DNA from: Haemophilus parahaemolyticus
Lineage (GTDB): Bacteria; Pseudomonadota; Gammaproteobacteria; Enterobacterales; Pasteurellaceae
Assembly (NCBI RefSeq): GCF_002015035.1
Contig: NZ_MUXY01000001.1
Coordinates: forward strand, 62,001 to 126,000
Direction of reading: 5' to 3'
Length of the DNA stretch: 64,000 bases
The translations under genes and the position numbers were made by a program. Positions 19,750-29,449 of the stretch are shown here, one piece after another (the first letter of the stretch is position 1; the number at the start of each line of letters is the position of its first letter). A model generated the notes under the pieces. The model did not search any database and had not been told where the DNA came from. It saw nothing but the letters and a program-made list of their open reading frames with translations.

Positions 19750-20157
19750 ATGAAAATTTTACATACTATGTTACGTGTAGGTGACTTAGAACGTTCAATT
19801 AAATTCTATACAGAAGTATTAGGGATGAAATTACTCCGTACGAGTGAAAATACGGAATATAAATATACGTTAGCATTTGTTGGTTATGAAAATGATCCTG
19901 AAAGTGCTGAAATTGAATTGACTTATAACTGGGGTGTAGAAAGCTACGACTTAGGCACGGCTTATGGACATATTGCACTAGGCGTAGATAACATTTATGA
20001 AACCATTGAGTCTATTCGCGTGGCGGGAGGGAAAATCACTCGTGAACCTGGCCCTGTTTTAGGTGGTAAAACCGTGATTGCATTTGCAGAAGATCCAGAT
20101 GGTTACAAAATTGAGTTTATCGAAAATAAACAAACTCAAGATGCATTAGGAAATTAA
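19750..20157 (+). CDS. gloA: Lactoylglutathione lyase (glyoxalase I)
   Basis: GloA converts the methylglyoxal-glutathione hemithioacetal into S-lactoylglutathione, detoxifying methylglyoxal. The 135-aa protein is the same length as E. coli GloA and has [57 protein letters not shown] and [12 protein letters not shown], which hold the metal ligands His5, Glu56, His74 and Glu122 of the Ni-dependent class. Two adjacent ATG codons (19747, 19750) follow AAGGGGG; the second gives the canonical N-terminus. Confidence 0.97.
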   Translation: MKILHTMLRVGDLERSIKFYTEVLGMKLLRTSENTEYKYTLAFVGYENDPESAEIELTYNWGVESYDLGTAYGHIALGVDNIYETIESIRVAGGKITREPGPVLGGKTVIAFAEDPDGYKIEFIENKQTQDALGN

Positions 20158-20177
20158 TTTTTTAATAATGAATAATG

Positions 20178-20204
20178 AGGCACAAGTTCGCTTGTGCCTT
20201 TTTT
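20178..20204 (+). terminator. Terminator after gloA
   Basis: A perfect 9-bp stem (AGGCACAAG / CTTGTGCCT) with a TTCG tetraloop is followed by six T. It ends 21 bp before rnt, which argues against any rnt start upstream of 20226. Confidence 0.85.
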
Positions 20205-20225
20205 AGTTTTTATATGATGTGCATT

Positions 20226-20882
20226 ATGGAACAAATGACTGATTACAATTTAATTAAAAACCGTTTCCGGGGCTATTTACCCGTAATTATTGATGTTGAA
20301 ACTGCAGGGCTCAATGCACAAACAGATGCACTGTTAGAACTTGCCGCAATAACAGTAAAAATGGATGAAAACGGCTATTTAGTCGAAGATCAAAAATGTC
20401 ACTACCATATTCAACCTTTTGAAGGTGCAAATATTAATCCTGAATCTCTAAAGGTAAATGGTATTGATATTGATAATCCTGAACGTGGTGCTGTGCCAGA
20501 GGTAATTGCTATTCCTGAAATGTTTAAAATGGTTCGTAAAGCAATGAAAGAGCAAGGTTGTCAGAGGGCGGTAATCGTGGCACACAATGCTGCGTTTGAC
20601 CAAGGATTTTTGCAAGCGGCAGTTAAACGTATTAACGCCAAACGCGACCCATTCCATCCGTTTGCGATGTTTGATACCGCAACACTTGCAGGTTTTATGT
20701 ATGGGCAAACTGTTTTAGTTAAAGCATGTAAAGAAGCACAAATTAGCTTCGATGGCAAGCAGGCACATTCAGCGTTATATGACACTGAAAAAACCACTGA
20801 GTTGTTTTGTAAAATGGTCAATAGATTGAAGGATTTAGGTGGGTTTCCTACTACAAAAGTAGCATCAATTAGCCATGATTAG
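20226..20882 (+). CDS. rnt: Ribonuclease T
   Basis: RNase T is a DEDDh 3'-5' exoribonuclease that trims tRNA CCA ends, 5S and 23S rRNA. The 218-aa protein has VIIDVETAG (first Asp and Glu), HNAAFDQGF (Asp), and [14 protein letters not shown] (His and Asp). The frame extends upstream to 20175, but that part lies in the gloA terminator; the start at 20226 ([10 protein letters not shown]) fits Haemophilus homologues. No strong Shine-Dalgarno is visible, so translation may be weak. Confidence 0.93.
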   Translation: MEQMTDYNLIKNRFRGYLPVIIDVETAGLNAQTDALLELAAITVKMDENGYLVEDQKCHYHIQPFEGANINPESLKVNGIDIDNPERGAVPEVIAIPEMFKMVRKAMKEQGCQRAVIVAHNAAFDQGFLQAAVKRINAKRDPFHPFAMFDTATLAGFMYGQTVLVKACKEAQISFDGKQAHSALYDTEKTTELFCKMVNRLKDLGGFPTTKVASISHD

Positions 20883-20888
20883 AGCAAA

Positions 20889-20912
20889 AGGAGATAAGTT
20901 ACTTTATCTCCT
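20889..20912. terminator. Terminator between convergent rnt and hemA
   Basis: An 8-9 bp stem (AGGAGATAA / TTATCTCCT) with a short loop lies between the two stop codons. CTCTTT follows on the plus strand and a T-rich run (CTTTTGCTCT) on the minus strand. Confidence 0.65.
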
Positions 20913-20920
20913 CTTTGTAT

Positions 20921-22222
20921 CTAGGACAATTTCAATGCTCTCGAAAAACTCTGCAACCCTTGTGAATTACCTTTTTTTGCCATCTCTTGTAAGGCTTGTG
21001 TTGGGGCGTGAAGGAGGTGATTAGTTAATTTATAGCTTAAATCATGAAGTACTTTTTCGCTGTCTCGCCCTAAAGTTAAATCTTGAATCGCTTTTGCAAG
21101 TAGCTCTTGGCGTAATGCTTCCGCATCTTGGCGATAACGTTTGATTAAGTCACTTGATTGTTGTTGTTTTAACCATTCAAAAAAGGCTTTGCACTCTTCA
21201 TCGACAATTTCAGCCGCTTGCTCTGCCGCTTGTTGGCGTTGGGCAAGATTTCGTTGAATAATATTTTGTAAATCATCTACGCTATAAGAATAAACCGCAT
21301 CTACATCGCCCGCTTTTTCATCAATATCACGCGGCACGGCAATATCAATCAAAAGCATTGGAGCGAATTGGCGATTTTTTTGTGCCTCTTTTACCATCGA
21401 TTGTGTAATCAGCGTATCTGGGCTACCCGTTGAGCTAATGACCACATCAGCCTGATTCAAACCAATTTGCAATGCACTTAGCGATAAAATCTGCATCGGC
21501 GTTTCAAGCTTTTCTGAAAGCTGTTCCGCACGTTGAGCCGTACGGTTAGCTATCATTATATTTTTCGCACCGTGCTGGATTAAATAACGTGCCACAAGTT
21601 CAATTGTTTCTCCCGCTCCGACTAATAAAAAGCGTAATTTGCCGAAATTATCGAAAATTTGGCGAGCCAAACCACAGGCAGCATAAGCGACAGAAACAGC
21701 ACTTGCACCAATGTCTGTCTCGGTTCGTACGCGTTTTGCGGTTGCAAATGTACGTTGGAACAATCGGGAAAGTTTTGTAGAAATCCCACCTTTTGCTTGG
21801 TAAAAATCTTCGCTAGCGTGATAGGCTTGTTTTACTTGCCCTAAAATTTGCGGCTCACCTAAAATGAGCGAGTCTAAGCCACAAGCGACTCGCATTAAAT
21901 GCTGTGCGGCTTGCATATTTTGTTTGAAATAGAGACATTCGCGAAGTTCGGTATGTTCAAGCTGATGAATGTTAGCAAACCATTCAAAGCAACGTTCACG
22001 CCACGCCTGGTTCTCTTCGTTCTCTTCTTGAGGGGTAATTTCAGAATTGTGGAAATAGAGTTCGGTTCGGTTACAAGTGGAAAGAATAACTACGCTCTCA
22101 GCCAAATTCTGTTGTTGAACCTGCATTAAAGCAAGTTGGCGTTTTTGTTCATCAAACGCTACCTTTCCACGCAAATTCACTGAAGCAGTTTTATGGTTAA
22201 TGCCTAATGCTAGAATAGTCAT
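20921..22222 (-). CDS. hemA: Glutamyl-tRNA reductase
   Basis: HemA reduces glutamyl-tRNA to glutamate-1-semialdehyde, the first committed step of C5 heme synthesis. The 433-aa protein has the catalytic cysteine in [10 protein letters not shown], the tRNA-recognition [16 protein letters not shown], the NADPH-binding [13 protein letters not shown] and ISSTGSPD, and a helical dimerisation tail. AGGTAAGA precedes the ATG. The gene is convergent with rnt and divergent from greA. Its presence shows that the organism can begin heme synthesis itself. Confidence 0.97.
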   Translation of the reverse strand: MTILALGINHKTASVNLRGKVAFDEQKRQLALMQVQQQNLAESVVILSTCNRTELYFHNSEITPQEENEENQAWRERCFEWFANIHQLEHTELRECLYFKQNMQAAQHLMRVACGLDSLILGEPQILGQVKQAYHASEDFYQAKGGISTKLSRLFQRTFATAKRVRTETDIGASAVSVAYAACGLARQIFDNFGKLRFLLVGAGETIELVARYLIQHGAKNIMIANRTAQRAEQLSEKLETPMQILSLSALQIGLNQADVVISSTGSPDTLITQSMVKEAQKNRQFAPMLLIDIAVPRDIDEKAGDVDAVYSYSVDDLQNIIQRNLAQRQQAAEQAAEIVDEECKAFFEWLKQQQSSDLIKRYRQDAEALRQELLAKAIQDLTLGRDSEKVLHDLSYKLTNHLLHAPTQALQEMAKKGNSQGLQSFSRALKLS

Positions 22223-22460
22223 TCTTACCTACAATGTGTCCCACAATAAAAAATAAAAGAAAATTTCGCCCATTCTAGCGAATAGACGAAAGTGGTGCAA
22301 ATAATTACAGAGATTGGTTTGATTTACCACAAGTTAATTACCTCTTAATAAGTAGTAGGCTGAGGCAAAAAATTGACCTCTTGCAATCGCCTATTGCTAT
22401 TTTTGCCAAGAAATTGAATAATAACACCTTTATTTTATGAGAAATGCTAAGAGGTAGAGC

Positions 22461-22937
22461 ATGAAACAAATTCCAATGACGGTACGTGGTGCAGAGCAAC
22501 TACGAGAAGAGTTAGATTTCCTCAAAAATGTACGCCGTCCACAAATTATTGCTGCCATTGCTGAAGCCCGCGAACATGGTGATTTAAAAGAAAATGCGGA
22601 ATATCACGCTGCTCGCGAACAGCAAGGATTCTGTGAAGGTCGTATTCAAGAAATCGAAGGAAAATTAGGCAGTGCCCAAATTATTGATGTGACCAAAATG
22701 CAAAATAATGGCAAAGTCATTTTTGGTGCAACGGTAACATTAACTAATGTTGAAACCGATGAAGAAGTCACTTATCGCATCGTAGGCGATGATGAAGCAA
22801 ATATTAAAGAAGGTTTAATTTCAGTTAATTCGCCTATCGCTCGTGGTTTAGTTGGCAAAGAAGTGGATGACTCGGTAACTATTACAACCCCAGGTGGTAA
22901 GGTTGAGTTTGATATTATAGAAGTAGAATATATTTAA
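22461..22937 (+). CDS. greA: Transcription elongation factor GreA
   Basis: GreA stimulates transcript cleavage by backtracked RNA polymerase. The 158-aa protein has the N-terminal coiled coil with the acidic tip and [23 protein letters not shown], then the C-terminal FKBP-like domain ([41 protein letters not shown]). AAGAGGTAG is a strong ribosome-binding site 4-12 nt before ATG. Upstream complementary CCTCTT words could mask it. Confidence 0.97.
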   Translation: MKQIPMTVRGAEQLREELDFLKNVRRPQIIAAIAEAREHGDLKENAEYHAAREQQGFCEGRIQEIEGKLGSAQIIDVTKMQNNGKVIFGATVTLTNVETDEEVTYRIVGDDEANIKEGLISVNSPIARGLVGKEVDDSVTITTPGGKVEFDIIEVEYI

Positions 22938-22947
22938 CATTATTTCA

Positions 22948-22975
22948 GGGATTAAATTGTTTTAATCCCATTTTT
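22948..22975 (+). terminator. Terminator after greA
   Basis: A 9-bp stem (GGGATTAAA / TTTAATCCC) with a 4-nt loop is followed by ATTTTT. Confidence 0.75.
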
Positions 22976-22995
22976 ATATCTAACACAATAAAAAT

Positions 22996-24000
22996 ATGAG
23001 TATAAATTTAGAAGAAATTGTTTTACACCAAATTCAACATCAGGTAGAAGGCGAGAATGTTGAACTCAAAACGGTGTTACGCGAGGAATTACTGCCAATT
23101 GGCCCTGCTGCCGAGCAAATGATGTTGCAATTACACCAAGCGTATCAGAACAAAGCGAAGGGTTATGGCGTGTTCAAGAGTGAATCTGTATTTGCACAAC
23201 AGCTTAATCGTTTTTTGGAAAAAGAGACAGATTTTCTGCTATTTAGCCATCAATCTGCCAATATGTTAGCGACTGAATTGGTAAAATATCCTTTTGCTTC
23301 TGGCGGTACCTTTATTCTCTGTCGATATAATTTTTTAGCGACTGATTATCTCTTTATTGCGTTAATAGATAGTCGCTCTTCTATTTTGGTAGATGAGCAT
23401 TTAGAGGTAAAAAGCACACAATATTTGGACATTACTCAATACGATATTGCTTGCCGCATTAACTTGACGGAACTCCGTATTAATGCCACTTCAAACCGTT
23501 ATCTTACCTTTATTAAAGGGCGAGTAGGGCGTAAAGTTGCCGATTTCTTTATGGATTTTTTAAGTGCCGAAGAGGGACTAAACCCACAGGTGCAAAACCA
23601 AACCTTATTGCAAGCGGTAAATGATTTTTGCGAGCAAGGTGAACTTTCTGCATCGCAAACTCGAGAAGTTAAAAAACAAGCGTTTGAATATTGTAAAGGA
23701 CAAATCAATCAAGGGGAAGAGATTGCGATCAACGAGCTTTCTGAATCTTTACCAACCTTAAATGAATTAAATTTTGCTCAATTTACTCAAGAGAAAGAGT
23801 ACTGTTTGGAAGAATCAATTCCCCCCGTTCGAAATGCGTTAAAAGGCTTAACCAAATATTCAGGCTCAGGAAAGGGCGTAACGATCAGTTTTAATGCGGA
23901 ATTATTAGGTACGCGTTTAATTTGGGATGAACTAAATGATACTTTAACAATCAAAGGATTACCCGCTAACTTACGTGATCAGCTTGAACGCAATAAGTAA
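22996..24000 (+). CDS. yejK: Nucleoid-associated protein YejK/NdpA
   Basis: YejK is a nucleoid-associated protein of the NA37 family, reported to interact with topoisomerases. The 334-aa product is the expected length and shows [20 protein letters not shown] conservation, [21 protein letters not shown], and the C-terminal [16 protein letters not shown]. There is no enzymatic motif. It is followed by bamE after 58 bp. The start at 22996 is 58 bp from greA, just beyond its terminator. Confidence 0.92.
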   Translation: MSINLEEIVLHQIQHQVEGENVELKTVLREELLPIGPAAEQMMLQLHQAYQNKAKGYGVFKSESVFAQQLNRFLEKETDFLLFSHQSANMLATELVKYPFASGGTFILCRYNFLATDYLFIALIDSRSSILVDEHLEVKSTQYLDITQYDIACRINLTELRINATSNRYLTFIKGRVGRKVADFFMDFLSAEEGLNPQVQNQTLLQAVNDFCEQGELSASQTREVKKQAFEYCKGQINQGEEIAINELSESLPTLNELNFAQFTQEKEYCLEESIPPVRNALKGLTKYSGSGKGVTISFNAELLGTRLIWDELNDTLTIKGLPANLRDQLERNK

Positions 24001-24058
24001 TAGTTTTTTCCGAATAATTTCGGTATGATTTGTAATAATTTTAATTTAGGGTATAGAT

Positions 24059-24418
24059 ATGAAAATGAAATCTCTTTTAGCCATTGCTTTCGTTGCAATG
24101 GGGATCACAGCGTGTTCAACGGTTAATAAAGTGGTCTATCGCATTGATGTTCCACAAGGTAACTATTTAGAGCAAGATAAAATTGACCAATTAAAAGTAG
24201 GAATGAATCAAGAGCAAGTTCAATATTTACTTGGTACGCCACTACTTCGCGATGTTTTTGCTCAAAATCGTTGGGATTATGTTTTTATCAAGCGTGAAGG
24301 GCATAATGATCCAATCCGCCGCACATTACTTGTTTATTTTGATAACAAAGGTTTTGTAAAAGATATCAAATTAGATAATATTAAAGATCAAAAAATTGTT
24401 GAAGAAAAAGTAGAATAA
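24059..24418 (+). CDS. bamE: Outer membrane assembly lipoprotein BamE
   Basis: BamE (SmpA) is a lipoprotein subunit of the BAM beta-barrel insertase. The 119-aa protein has a signal peptide with the lipobox ITAC (lipidated Cys about residue 19), then YRIDVPQGNYLEQDKIDQLK, the BamE motif VGMNQEQVQYLLGTPL and NRWDYVF. A second Met at residue 3 is an alternative start. A hairpin terminator follows within 90 bp. Confidence 0.95.
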   Translation: MKMKSLLAIAFVAMGITACSTVNKVVYRIDVPQGNYLEQDKIDQLKVGMNQEQVQYLLGTPLLRDVFAQNRWDYVFIKREGHNDPIRRTLLVYFDNKGFVKDIKLDNIKDQKIVEEKVE

Positions 24419-24465
24419 ATTTCCATGAATAACTTTGTTTCGGAATAATACATTCTAAATGATAA

Positions 24466-24508
24466 AACCTCGTTTAAATTTTATTTAACGAGGTTAATTT
24501 TTATTTTA
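24466..24508 (+). terminator. Terminator after bamE
   Basis: A 9-bp stem (AACCTCGTT / AACGAGGTT) is followed by a T-rich run (TTTTTATTTTAT). Confidence 0.75.
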
Positions 24509-24629
24509 TATTTATAACACTGCCCGCAAAATTCTCGTTACCACAATCTAAATTATCACAGTAGGAAAAAGTAAAAAGCACATCGTTGCCAAGCACATGA
24601 TCATGACCGTCAAGGTATTACTTAATAGA

Positions 24630-24757
24630 TAACTTAGGGGCGATGCGGTGAAGTTTACCACCGAAGAATTAATGCAATTCAGCAAAGAGTTATGGTGATT
24701 GAAATCTCAGGCTTACGCTTGCCAGAAGAGATTTTGACGTTTCCGAAAGTAATATAG
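24630..24757 (+). pseudogene. Unassigned coding relic
   Basis: A stretch with coding-like composition gives a peptide of about 38 codons (contains RRINAIQQRVMVIEISG and LRLPEEILTFPKVI) ending at a TAG at 24755-24757. It has no start codon with a ribosome-binding site, and upstream it runs into stops. I cannot assign it to a family; it may be the tail of a decayed gene. A hairpin terminator follows directly. Confidence 0.35.
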
Positions 24758-24760
24758 GGA

Positions 24761-24792
24761 AAACGGAAGCTCAAAGAAATGAGCCTCCGTTT
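24761..24792. terminator. Hairpin downstream of the relic
   Basis: A 13-bp stem with one mismatch (AAACGGAAGCTCA / TGAGCCTCCGTTT) around a 6-nt loop, with a T-rich exit on the plus strand. It looks like the surviving terminator of the decayed plus-strand gene and could also end minus-strand transcripts from the ompW remnant. Confidence 0.55.
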
Positions 24793-24854
24793 GGTTTGTA
24801 AAATTCCGCTTAAAATTGACCGCTCTTGATTTGTGTTCTTCTTTGGATTTTGAA

Positions 24855-25030
24855 TCAAAATGAATGTTTTTTCACTTGTAAATTAGTGACCGCTGGGTGA
24901 ACTGATCTTGCATGGTAGAAACGAGTATAGTTCAATCCTGCACCGATATGAGGGCGAGCTGCCGAATCGCTGTAGCTGTTCCTGCTAATAATACCCCACC
25001 TAACATAAGTGCTAATGCTGTTTTTTTCAT
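24855..25030 (-). pseudogene. ompW: ompW-like outer membrane protein gene remnant
   Basis: From the ATG at 25030 (with AAGGGAC 5 nt upstream) a full signal peptide is encoded (MKKTALALMLGG...AGTATA). About two codons later the frame breaks. In another frame, from 24962 to the TGA at 24855, the sequence reads AARPHIGAGLNYTRFY, the OmpW-family barrel signature (PyvGAGLNYT). So most of the mature barrel has been deleted and the ends joined out of frame. The remaining 176 bp cannot make a functional porin. OmpW family assignment rests on the signature and the FNR-type control region upstream. Confidence 0.7.
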
Positions 25031-25122
25031 TATAAAGTCCCTTCTGGTTATTTGTTTTTATTATAATCCATACCCCTTAAGGGGTAATATGTGCTAGTCT
25101 AACGATTTAAGAATAAAATTTC

Positions 25123-25136
25123 TTGATAATGATCAA
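25123..25136. promoter_or_regulatory. Perfect FNR box upstream of the ompW remnant
   Basis: TTGATAATGATCAA is an exact match to the FNR consensus TTGAT-N4-ATCAA. It is centred about 100 bp upstream of the ompW ATG; a -10-like TAGACT lies 21 bp downstream on the minus strand, the geometry of a class II FNR promoter (centre near -41.5). Confidence 0.65.
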
Positions 25137-25180
25137 CTTCTTAACATTTGCTAGCATAAAAAGAAAATAAACGCAAAAAA

Positions 25181-25196
25181 AGTGATCTAGTTCACA
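25181..25196. promoter_or_regulatory. CRP-like site between ompW remnant and clpB
   Basis: AGTGATCTAGTTCACA matches the CRP consensus TGTGA-N6-TCACA at 9 of 10 half-site bases. It could serve the former ompW promoter or modulate clpB. Confidence 0.5.
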
Positions 25197-25203
25197 TTTT
25201 TCT

Positions 25204-25232
25204 CTTGAAATTCATTTGTCAAGCTCCATTTA
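25204..25232 (+). promoter_or_regulatory. Sigma32 heat-shock promoter of clpB
   Basis: CTTGAAA (25204-25210), a 13-bp spacer and CTCCATTTA (25224-25232) closely match the RpoH consensus CTTGAAA-N11-16-CCCCATNTA. The clpB start lies 64 bp downstream. A GTTTCAC-N6-GTGAAAC inverted repeat (25246-25265) falls in the resulting 5' leader. Confidence 0.8.
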
Positions 25233-25295
25233 GTGTAGTGCTAAAGTTTCACGCTAATGTGAAACGGGTACAAATTCAAAGAAAGAGGAAAGAAT

Positions 25296-27869
25296 ATGAA
25301 CTTTGAAAAATTCACAACAAAATTACAAGAAGCCTTAGCTGAAGCTCAGTCTTTAGCCGTCGGCAAAGATAACGGATACATTGAACCAGCCCATTTACTT
25401 TACGCTTTATTAAAACAAGCAGATGGTTCAATTGCTCCACTTTTTACTGCATTAAACGTTCAACCAAAACAGTTAGAAAGTGAATTATCCGCAATTTTAG
25501 ACCGCTTACCACAAGTTCAGGGTGGCACAACACAACTTTCGCAACAAACTATTCGCTTATTAAATCAAGCAGATAAATTATCACAACAATTCGGCGATAG
25601 CTTTATTTCATCTGAATTGTTCGTGCTTGCTGCCATTGAAGACAGTGGCGATTTAGGAAAATTATTGAAAAAATTTGGCTTAACAAAAGAAAAAATTACA
25701 CAAGCAATTAGCCAAATTCGTGGAGGAGAAACCGTGAATAATCAAAACGCAGAAGAAACCAGACAAGCATTACAAAAATATACTATTGACCTAACTGAAC
25801 GTGCCAAAGCAGGCAAATTAGACCCTGTGATTGGTCGTGATGAAGAGATCCGCCGTGCAGTGCAAGTACTACAACGCCGAACTAAAAATAACCCGGTGTT
25901 AATTGGTGAACCAGGGGTGGGTAAAACTGCGATTGTAGAAGGTTTAGCACAACGTATTGTAAACGGTGAAGTGCCTGAAGGGTTGAAAAACAAACGCGTA
26001 CTTTCCCTTGATATGGGAGCATTGATTGCTGGTGCGAAATATCGCGGTGAATTTGAAGAACGTTTAAAAGCTGTGTTAAACGAATTGGCGAAAGAAGAAG
26101 GACAGGTAATCCTCTTTATTGATGAAATTCACACAATGGTTGGAGCAGGTAAAACCGATGGTGCAATGGATGCAGGCAACTTGCTCAAACCTTCTCTTGC
26201 TCGCGGTGAATTGCACTGTGTTGGGGCGACAACCTTAGACGAATATCGCCAGTATATTGAAAAAGACGCGGCATTAGAACGTCGTTTCCAAAAAGTATTA
26301 GTTGATGAACCAAGTGTTGAAGATACGATTGCAATTTTGCGTGGTTTAAAAGAGCGTTATGAAATCCATCATCACGTTCAAATTACCGACCCTGCAATTG
26401 TAGCGGCAGCTGTGCTTTCACACCGTTATATCAGCGACCGTCAATTGCCAGATAAAGCCATCGACTTAATTGATGAAGCGGCATCTAGCTTACGTATGGA
26501 AATTGATTCTAAACCAGAACCACTAGATAAATTGGAACGCCGTATTATTCAATTAAAATTGGAACGCCAAGCGTTACAAAAAGAAGAAGATGAAGCGAGC
26601 CGCCAACGCCTTGCAAAATTAGATGAAGAATTGACCGCTAAAGAGCGTGAATATTCCGAGTTGGAAGAAGTTTGGAAAGCTGAAAAATCAGCTTTACTTG
26701 GCACACAACACATTAAAACTGAGCTAGAAAACGCTCGCATTGCGATGGAACAAGCACGCCGTGAAAACAACTTAGAAAAAATGTCTGAGTTACAATACGG
26801 TAAAATTCCAGCCCTTGAAAAACAACTTCAAGAGGCGGTAAAACGGGAAGAAGAAGGCGGCGAAAACCACTTACTGCGCACAAAAGTCACAGACGAAGAA
26901 ATTGCAGAAGTCCTTTCTAAAGCAACAGGTATTCCAGTGTCCAAAATGATGGAAGGCGAAAAAGACAAATTACTTCGTATGGAAAGCGTGTTGCACGCGC
27001 GAGTGATTGGACAAAATGAAGCGGTGGAAGCGGTCTCGAATGCCATTCGCCGTAGCCGTGCAGGTTTATCAGACCCGAACAAACCGATTGGTTCATTCTT
27101 GTTCTTAGGACCAACAGGGGTAGGTAAAACCGAACTTTGCAAAACCTTAGCGAATTTCTTATTCGATGATCCTGATGCGATGGTACGCATTGATATGTCA
27201 GAATTTATGGAAAAACACAGCGTCTCTCGCTTGGTCGGTGCATCTCCAGGTTATGTTGGCTATGAAGAAGGCGGTTACTTAACTGAAGCCGTACGCCGTC
27301 GTCCATACTCTGTCGTGTTATTAGACGAAGTGGAAAAAGCCCATCCAGACGTGTTCAACATCTTACTGCAAGTGTTAGATGATGGACGATTAACCGATGG
27401 ACAAGGCAGAACCGTGGATTTCCGCAATACCGTGGTGATTATGACTTCAAACTTAGGCTCACACCTCATTCAAGAAATGCCAGAGGCAACCTATGGTGAA
27501 TTGAAAGAAGTAGTGATGTCGGTGGTAAGCCAACACTTCCGCCCAGAGTTCATTAACCGTATTGATGAAACCGTTGTGTTCCATTCACTTGGTCAAGAAC
27601 ACATTCGTTCAATCGCCCGCATTCAATTAGAACGCTTGATTAAACGTATTGCTGAACGTGGTTATGAAGTAACCATTACTGATGCAGCTATCGATCACAT
27701 TGGCAAAGCTGGATTTGATCCATTGTTCGGTGCACGTCCACTTAAACGTGCAATCCAACAAGAGCTTGAAAATCCACTTGCTCAACAAATCCTTGGCGGT
27801 AAATTATTACCAAACCGCCCTGTTGTGGTGGATTACCAAGATGAAAATTTGGTGATCGAAAATCAATAG
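25296..27869 (+). CDS. clpB: Protein disaggregase ClpB (Hsp100)
   Basis: ClpB is the cytosolic AAA+ hexamer that, with DnaK, rescues aggregated proteins. The 857-aa protein equals E. coli ClpB in length: N-domain (1-145), NBD1 with GEPGVGKT and [13 protein letters not shown], the coiled M-domain (about 405-525, Glu/Lys-rich), NBD2 with GPTGVGKTE and [11 protein letters not shown], and a C-terminal domain ([15 protein letters not shown]). AAAGAGGAAAG precedes the ATG. A GTG at codon 147 (25734) preceded by GGAGGAG is a ready internal start for the short ClpB isoform. Transcription is probably by sigma32. Confidence 0.98.
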   Translation: MNFEKFTTKLQEALAEAQSLAVGKDNGYIEPAHLLYALLKQADGSIAPLFTALNVQPKQLESELSAILDRLPQVQGGTTQLSQQTIRLLNQADKLSQQFGDSFISSELFVLAAIEDSGDLGKLLKKFGLTKEKITQAISQIRGGETVNNQNAEETRQALQKYTIDLTERAKAGKLDPVIGRDEEIRRAVQVLQRRTKNNPVLIGEPGVGKTAIVEGLAQRIVNGEVPEGLKNKRVLSLDMGALIAGAKYRGEFEERLKAVLNELAKEEGQVILFIDEIHTMVGAGKTDGAMDAGNLLKPSLARGELHCVGATTLDEYRQYIEKDAALERRFQKVLVDEPSVEDTIAILRGLKERYEIHHHVQITDPAIVAAAVLSHRYISDRQLPDKAIDLIDEAASSLRMEIDSKPEPLDKLERRIIQLKLERQALQKEEDEASRQRLAKLDEELTAKEREYSELEEVWKAEKSALLGTQHIKTELENARIAMEQARRENNLEKMSELQYGKIPALEKQLQEAVKREEEGGENHLLRTKVTDEEIAEVLSKATGIPVSKMMEGEKDKLLRMESVLHARVIGQNEAVEAVSNAIRRSRAGLSDPNKPIGSFLFLGPTGVGKTELCKTLANFLFDDPDAMVRIDMSEFMEKHSVSRLVGASPGYVGYEEGGYLTEAVRRRPYSVVLLDEVEKAHPDVFNILLQVLDDGRLTDGQGRTVDFRNTVVIMTSNLGSHLIQEMPEATYGELKEVVMSVVSQHFRPEFINRIDETVVFHSLGQEHIRSIARIQLERLIKRIAERGYEVTITDAAIDHIGKAGFDPLFGARPLKRAIQQELENPLAQQILGGKLLPNRPVVVDYQDENLVIENQ
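25723..25736 (+). promoter_or_regulatory. Internal ribosome-binding site for short ClpB
   Basis: GGAGGAG (25723-25729) lies 4-5 nt before an in-frame GTG (25734-25736, codon 147). E. coli makes ClpB95 from a GTG at codon 149 in the same linker, so the position and function are probably conserved. Confidence 0.6.
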
Positions 27870-27875
27870 GGAATA

Positions 27876-27905
27876 AAAATGGAGCAAATTATTTTGCTCC
27901 ATTTT
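27876..27905 (+). terminator. Terminator after clpB
   Basis: A perfect 13-bp stem (AAAATGGAGCAAA / TTTGCTCCATTTT) with a 4-nt loop, followed by ACTTTTT. Confidence 0.85.
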
Positions 27906-27978
27906 ACTTTTTATGAGTGATTGGTTATATCTAAGTATAAGCATACAGAAATATATGTCTACTTTATTAGCAGAGTTT

Positions 27979-28164
27979 TTAATATTTCTCTAAATCTTCA
28001 GAAAAAATATCATATTCAACACCTACAATGCGTTTTTCTTCATTAGCCCATTCACCAAAATCAATGAGTTTACAACGCTCACTACAAAATGGGCGATATT
28101 TATTTTCGGCTTTCCATTCTACTTTTTTTTGACAAGTTGGGCATTCTACAACTAATTCTGACAT
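27979..28164 (-). CDS. yacG: DNA gyrase inhibitor YacG
   Basis: YacG is a small zinc protein that binds GyrB and blocks DNA binding by gyrase. The 61-aa product has the four-cysteine zinc site CPTCQ...[14 protein letters not shown]. It overlaps the 3' end of coaE by 13 nt and is the last gene of the pilABCD-coaE-yacG operon. Confidence 0.93.
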   Translation of the reverse strand: MSELVVECPTCQKKVEWKAENKYRPFCSERCKLIDFGEWANEEKRIVGVEYDIFSEDLEKY

Positions 28165-28778
28165 TGCTTTTCCTCTGCTTTTTTCAGATAAATTTGGTGA
28201 AGTTCATTTATTTGCATTTTTATTTTTTCTAAACTTTGTTCAAGCGGTTTATTATTATCAATAATATCATCAGCATAACTTAATCTTTTTTCTCTAGAAA
28301 CTTGTGATGCTATAATATTTCTAATTATCTCTGCTTTATGGTTATCGCGTTTTATAGCTCTTTCTATTTGTGTTTCAGGCAGCACATCTACAACTAAAAT
28401 ACGATTACACAAATGGGTCAAATTATTTTCAATCAATAATGGTACCATTAAAATCACATAAGGCTGCAGGCATCGTTCTACTTGAGCAAGCATTTCATTT
28501 CTAATAGCAGGATGAAGCAATTGATTAAGCCAGGCTTTTTCATCAGGGTGAGAGAAAATAATTTCGCGTAATTTAGCTCGATTTAATTCCCCTTGTTCTG
28601 TTAGAACATCAGTACCAAAGTGATTACTTAATTCTGCTAATAATGGTGAGCCTTTTTCAACGACTTGACGGGCAATAATATCGGCATCAATCACAGGCAC
28701 GCCAAGAGCTAAAAACAGATCGCCCATGGTGCTTTTTCCACTTCCAATTCCGCCCGTTAACCCAACAACATAAGGCAT
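28152..28778 (-). CDS. coaE: Dephospho-CoA kinase
   Basis: CoaE phosphorylates the ribose 3'-OH of dephospho-CoA, the last step of coenzyme A synthesis. The 208-aa P-loop kinase has [43 protein letters not shown] and the C-terminal ADDIIDNN. It lies 20 bp after pilD and overlaps yacG. Its place at the end of a pilus operon is typical for gammaproteobacteria. Confidence 0.96.
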   Translation of the reverse strand: MPYVVGLTGGIGSGKSTMGDLFLALGVPVIDADIIARQVVEKGSPLLAELSNHFGTDVLTEQGELNRAKLREIIFSHPDEKAWLNQLLHPAIRNEMLAQVERCLQPYVILMVPLLIENNLTHLCNRILVVDVLPETQIERAIKRDNHKAEIIRNIIASQVSREKRLSYADDIIDNNKPLEQSLEKIKMQINELHQIYLKKAEEKQCQN

Positions 28779-28798
28779 TTTTTATCCTCAATTTATGA

Positions 28799-29443
28799 TT
28801 AGTTGAGGTAAATTATAATAAAAGTCGCCACACTAATAAACGGAATAAAAGGCAATTTTTGACGTTTTTGTGAAGTAATGCGTCGTTCTGCTAGGTAGTA
28901 TGTTATCCCTAGCACTGAGGCGATAAGCACAAGTTGTAACATCTGCTCTAACATAAAAAGAGGTGATAAAGCAATTAACAATAAACTGTCTCCCAACCCA
29001 AAGCCTTCCTTCTGGAAAGTGAAAATAGAAAAAAAGTGAATTAAAATAAAAAAAAAGACTGTAAAATAAAATGTTTCTAGATTACCACTGTATAGCGTAA
29101 GTAAAAATAAAATGGCTAAATATCGAATATCAGTAAGATAATAAAGGATATCCAATACAGTAAGAAAACATAAAATAATAATTACTACTGAAATAAGATA
29201 ATCTTGACTTAACCAAGTAACTAAAGGAAAAATAAAGAAAAACAGAATAGATAATTTACTTTGTTTTACTTTTAAATTAGATTGTTTTTCAAAATTATGA
29301 TAATCTAGCTGAAAATCCACTAGAGAATAAAATTCATCATAAGTTTGTTGGTTGATTCGCTTGGCAAAAAGAGGAATTTCTCTTCTAAACCAGAAAGCGA
29401 ATAATATAGCGGTTAAAAATTCAAAAAATTTTACTAAATCCAT
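28799..29443 (-). CDS. pilD: Type IV prepilin peptidase (ApfD/PilD-like)
   Basis: This inner-membrane aspartyl protease cleaves the prepilin leader and methylates the new N-terminus in longer family members. The 214-aa protein has about seven hydrophobic helices and the two catalytic aspartates, one in LDILYYLTDIRY and one in the GxGD motif FGLGDSLLL. The cytoplasmic cysteine-rich loop of Pseudomonas-type enzymes is missing and the protein is short, as in H. influenzae PilD. The coding region is notably AT-rich. It follows pilC by 6 bp. Confidence 0.87.
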   Translation of the reverse strand: MDLVKFFEFLTAILFAFWFRREIPLFAKRINQQTYDEFYSLVDFQLDYHNFEKQSNLKVKQSKLSILFFFIFPLVTWLSQDYLISVVIIILCFLTVLDILYYLTDIRYLAILFLLTLYSGNLETFYFTVFFFILIHFFSIFTFQKEGFGLGDSLLLIALSPLFMLEQMLQLVLIASVLGITYYLAERRITSQKRQKLPFIPFISVATFIIIYLN

Positions 29444-29449
29444 TTTATT

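Noticed and set aside
24912..25097. Plus-strand open frame over the ompW remnant
   Set aside because: It is the complement of the ompW signal-peptide region and has no homology-like features.
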